Part shown: positions 62,683 through 64,000 of the stretch, in pieces
Layout of the letters: every line of letters starts with the position of its first letter
How positions within the stretch are numbered: position 1 is the stretch's first letter
Source of the DNA: Kocuria sp. TGY1127_2
GTDB lineage: Bacteria; Actinomycetota; Actinomycetes; Actinomycetales; Micrococcaceae
Assembly (NCBI RefSeq): GCF_013394385.1
Contig: NZ_AP022834.1
Location: 1,302,001 to 1,366,000 of the forward strand
Length of the DNA stretch: 64,000 nucleotides
Reading direction: 5' to 3'
Notes under the pieces: model-generated
Databases searched by the model: none
Told to the model about the DNA's origin: nothing
What the model saw: only the letters and a program-made list of their open reading frames with translations
Made by a program: the position numbers and the translations under genes

Positions 62683-63990
62683 ATGAGCCAAAACGTACAG
62701 GCACAAGAGTCCACTTTTTCCGTTCCGGACGACATCCAGTCTGCGGTCAATGCGCTGGCCGATGACGCCCGCGCGGCTTCACGCACGCTGGCCACCGCGG
62801 ACCGAAGCCGGAAAGACCGGGCGTTGCTCCGTATCGCCGAGGCGATCGATGCCCAACGCGAAGTCATCCTTCGCTCGAACGAGGCTGACGTCGCCCGTGG
62901 CAAGGAGAAAGGGCTCGCCGAGAACCTAGTTGACCGGCTGACGCTCAACAACGACCGCATCGACGGTTTGATCGAGGCGCTCAAGAACTTGGCCTCGCAG
63001 GTCGATCCGATCGGCGAGGTCCTGGACGGCCAGATCCTGCCCAACGGACTTCGGGTTTCCCGGGTTCGCGTCCCGCTCGGCGTCGTCGGAGCCATCTACG
63101 AGGCTCGCCCGAACGTCACGGTCGATATTGCTGGCCTGGCCCTCAAGTCCGGAAATGCTGCCATGTTGCGGGGCGGCTCCGCAGCGCTTGAAACCAACAA
63201 AGCCCTGGTCGGCGTAATCCGCGATGCCCTCGACTCCGCGGGCCTGCCCATGGATTGCGTCCAATCGGTCGACGAGTACGGCCGCGACGGGGCCAACGCT
63301 TTGATGCTCGCGCGCGGCAAGGTCGATGTGCTGATTCCCCGAGGCGGCGGAAACCTCATCCAGTCCGTCGTGAACAACGCGCGCGTCCCGGTGATCGAAA
63401 CCGGCGAGGGCAATGTGCACATTTACCTTGACACCACGGCGACCGAAGAAAATGCTGTTCCGTTGGTTGTGAACTCCAAGATCCACCGTCCCTCAGCCTG
63501 CAACTCGGCCGAGACCCTGCTGATCCAGAAGGACGCCCCGGCGGCTGAGGCCGTGCTCACAGGCCTTCTTGATGCCGACGTCCGCCTGCACGTCGACGAA
63601 GCCGCCGCAGCGCTTGCCGGAGGATACTCAGGTCAGGTCGTTGCAGCGGAAGACGGCGACTGGGACTCAGAGAGTCTCGCTTTGGAAATGTCCGTTCGTG
63701 TCGTGGATTCGATGGACGAGGCCCTGGATCACATTCAGCGGTACTCGACCGGTCACACGGAACTCATTATCACCAATGACCTCCGAAAGGCTGATGAGTT
63801 CGTCGCTCGCATCGATTCGGCGACCGTGATGGTCAATGCATCTACGCGGTTTACCGACGGAGGCGAGCTGGGGCTCGGAGCCGAGGTCGGAATTTCGACG
63901 CAGAAGCTCCATGCCCGCGGGCCGATGGGTTTGGCTCAATTGACTTCCTCACAATGGGTTGTGCGAGGAGAAGGCCACACAAGGGGCTAA
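62683..63990 (+). CDS. proA: Glutamate-5-semialdehyde dehydrogenase
   Basis: Second step of proline synthesis: reduces glutamyl 5-phosphate with NADPH. 435 residues, aldehyde dehydrogenase fold. Motifs: RVPLGVVGAIYEARPNVTVD, GSAALETNKAL, DVLIPRGGGNLI and the catalytic cysteine in KIHRPSACNSAETLL; the C-terminus GLGAEVGISTQKLHARGPMG is conserved. It follows proB by 122 nt. Complete; the last 10 nt of the window hold nothing identifiable. Confidence 0.97.
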   Translation: MSQNVQAQESTFSVPDDIQSAVNALADDARAASRTLATADRSRKDRALLRIAEAIDAQREVILRSNEADVARGKEKGLAENLVDRLTLNNDRIDGLIEALKNLASQVDPIGEVLDGQILPNGLRVSRVRVPLGVVGAIYEARPNVTVDIAGLALKSGNAAMLRGGSAALETNKALVGVIRDALDSAGLPMDCVQSVDEYGRDGANALMLARGKVDVLIPRGGGNLIQSVVNNARVPVIETGEGNVHIYLDTTATEENAVPLVVNSKIHRPSACNSAETLLIQKDAPAAEAVLTGLLDADVRLHVDEAAAALAGGYSGQVVAAEDGDWDSESLALEMSVRVVDSMDEALDHIQRYSTGHTELIITNDLRKADEFVARIDSATVMVNASTRFTDGGELGLGAEVGISTQKLHARGPMGLAQLTSSQWVVRGEGHTRG

Positions 63991-64000
63991 ACTAGGGGTG

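Noticed and set aside
1-64000. Mobile elements, prophage, CRISPR, toxin-antitoxin or biosynthetic cluster
   Set aside because: No transposase, integrase, repeat-spacer pattern, toxin pair or assembly-line enzyme was seen on either strand.

Overview
The window reads as a continuous stretch of chromosome from a high-GC Gram-positive actinobacterium, most likely a member of the Micrococcaceae (Arthrobacter/Kocuria/Rothia relatives). The family-level pointers are the DUF3052 gene next to tRNA-Val, an MptB-type mannosyltransferase, a mycothiol-style DsbA oxidoreductase, group II truncated globin, folC–DUF4233, a SigK/RskA pair, an ECF-type biotin transporter with separate bioY, bioM and bioN, twin clpP genes ahead of clpX, and class A RNase P RNA. 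The genus is inference; the window has no rRNA. I saw no insertion sequence, prophage, CRISPR array or integrase. Almost all genes are housekeeping and intact.

Layout. 0–8 kb: DUF3052, tRNA-Val, gnd, the cysteine genes cysE and cysK (minus strand), msrA, a Nif3-like protein, rnpB, yaaA and def. 8–14 kb: sigK–rskA, then a five-gene biotin-uptake operon, bioY–ligase–thiolase–bioM–bioN, behind two palindromes, one fitting my recollection of the BioQ operator. 14–28 kb: tRNA-His, orn, mptB, tRNA-Arg, a small leaderless gene, ctlX, ssb, a lipoprotein, ettA, tesB, a gene of unknown function, globin glbO, pepN, rpiB, a Nei-type glycosylase, tRNA-Gly and tRNA-Pro. 28–39 kb: the protein-quality block tig–clpP1–clpP2–clpX with a ClgR-like box, a small membrane protein, a DsbA-family oxidoreductase, an LssY-C membrane protein, valS and a short-chain dehydrogenase.

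39–47 kb: an assimilatory sulfate-reduction and siroheme cluster (chelatase, sulfite reductase, cysH, cysD, cysN, cysG fusion). Together with cysE and cysK it gives sulfate to cysteine, except for a sulfate transporter, which is not seen here. 47–54 kb: a T-box riboswitch controlling ileS, then folC, DUF4233, a divergent second FolC-like ligase, and ndk. 54–64 kb: a VKOR-family protein, RNase E/G behind a long leader, rplU–rpmA–obgE–proB, and proA.

Points that stand out: (1) an acyl-CoA ligase and a thiolase embedded in the biotin-transport operon; (2) a FolC-like ligase that keeps the ATP site but not the usual C-terminal motif; (3) repeated use of leaderless or near-leaderless promoters; (4) several structured leaders (ileS T-box, rne, rplU) and very long perfect hairpin terminators. 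All functions are read from the sequence by eye; no database search was run.
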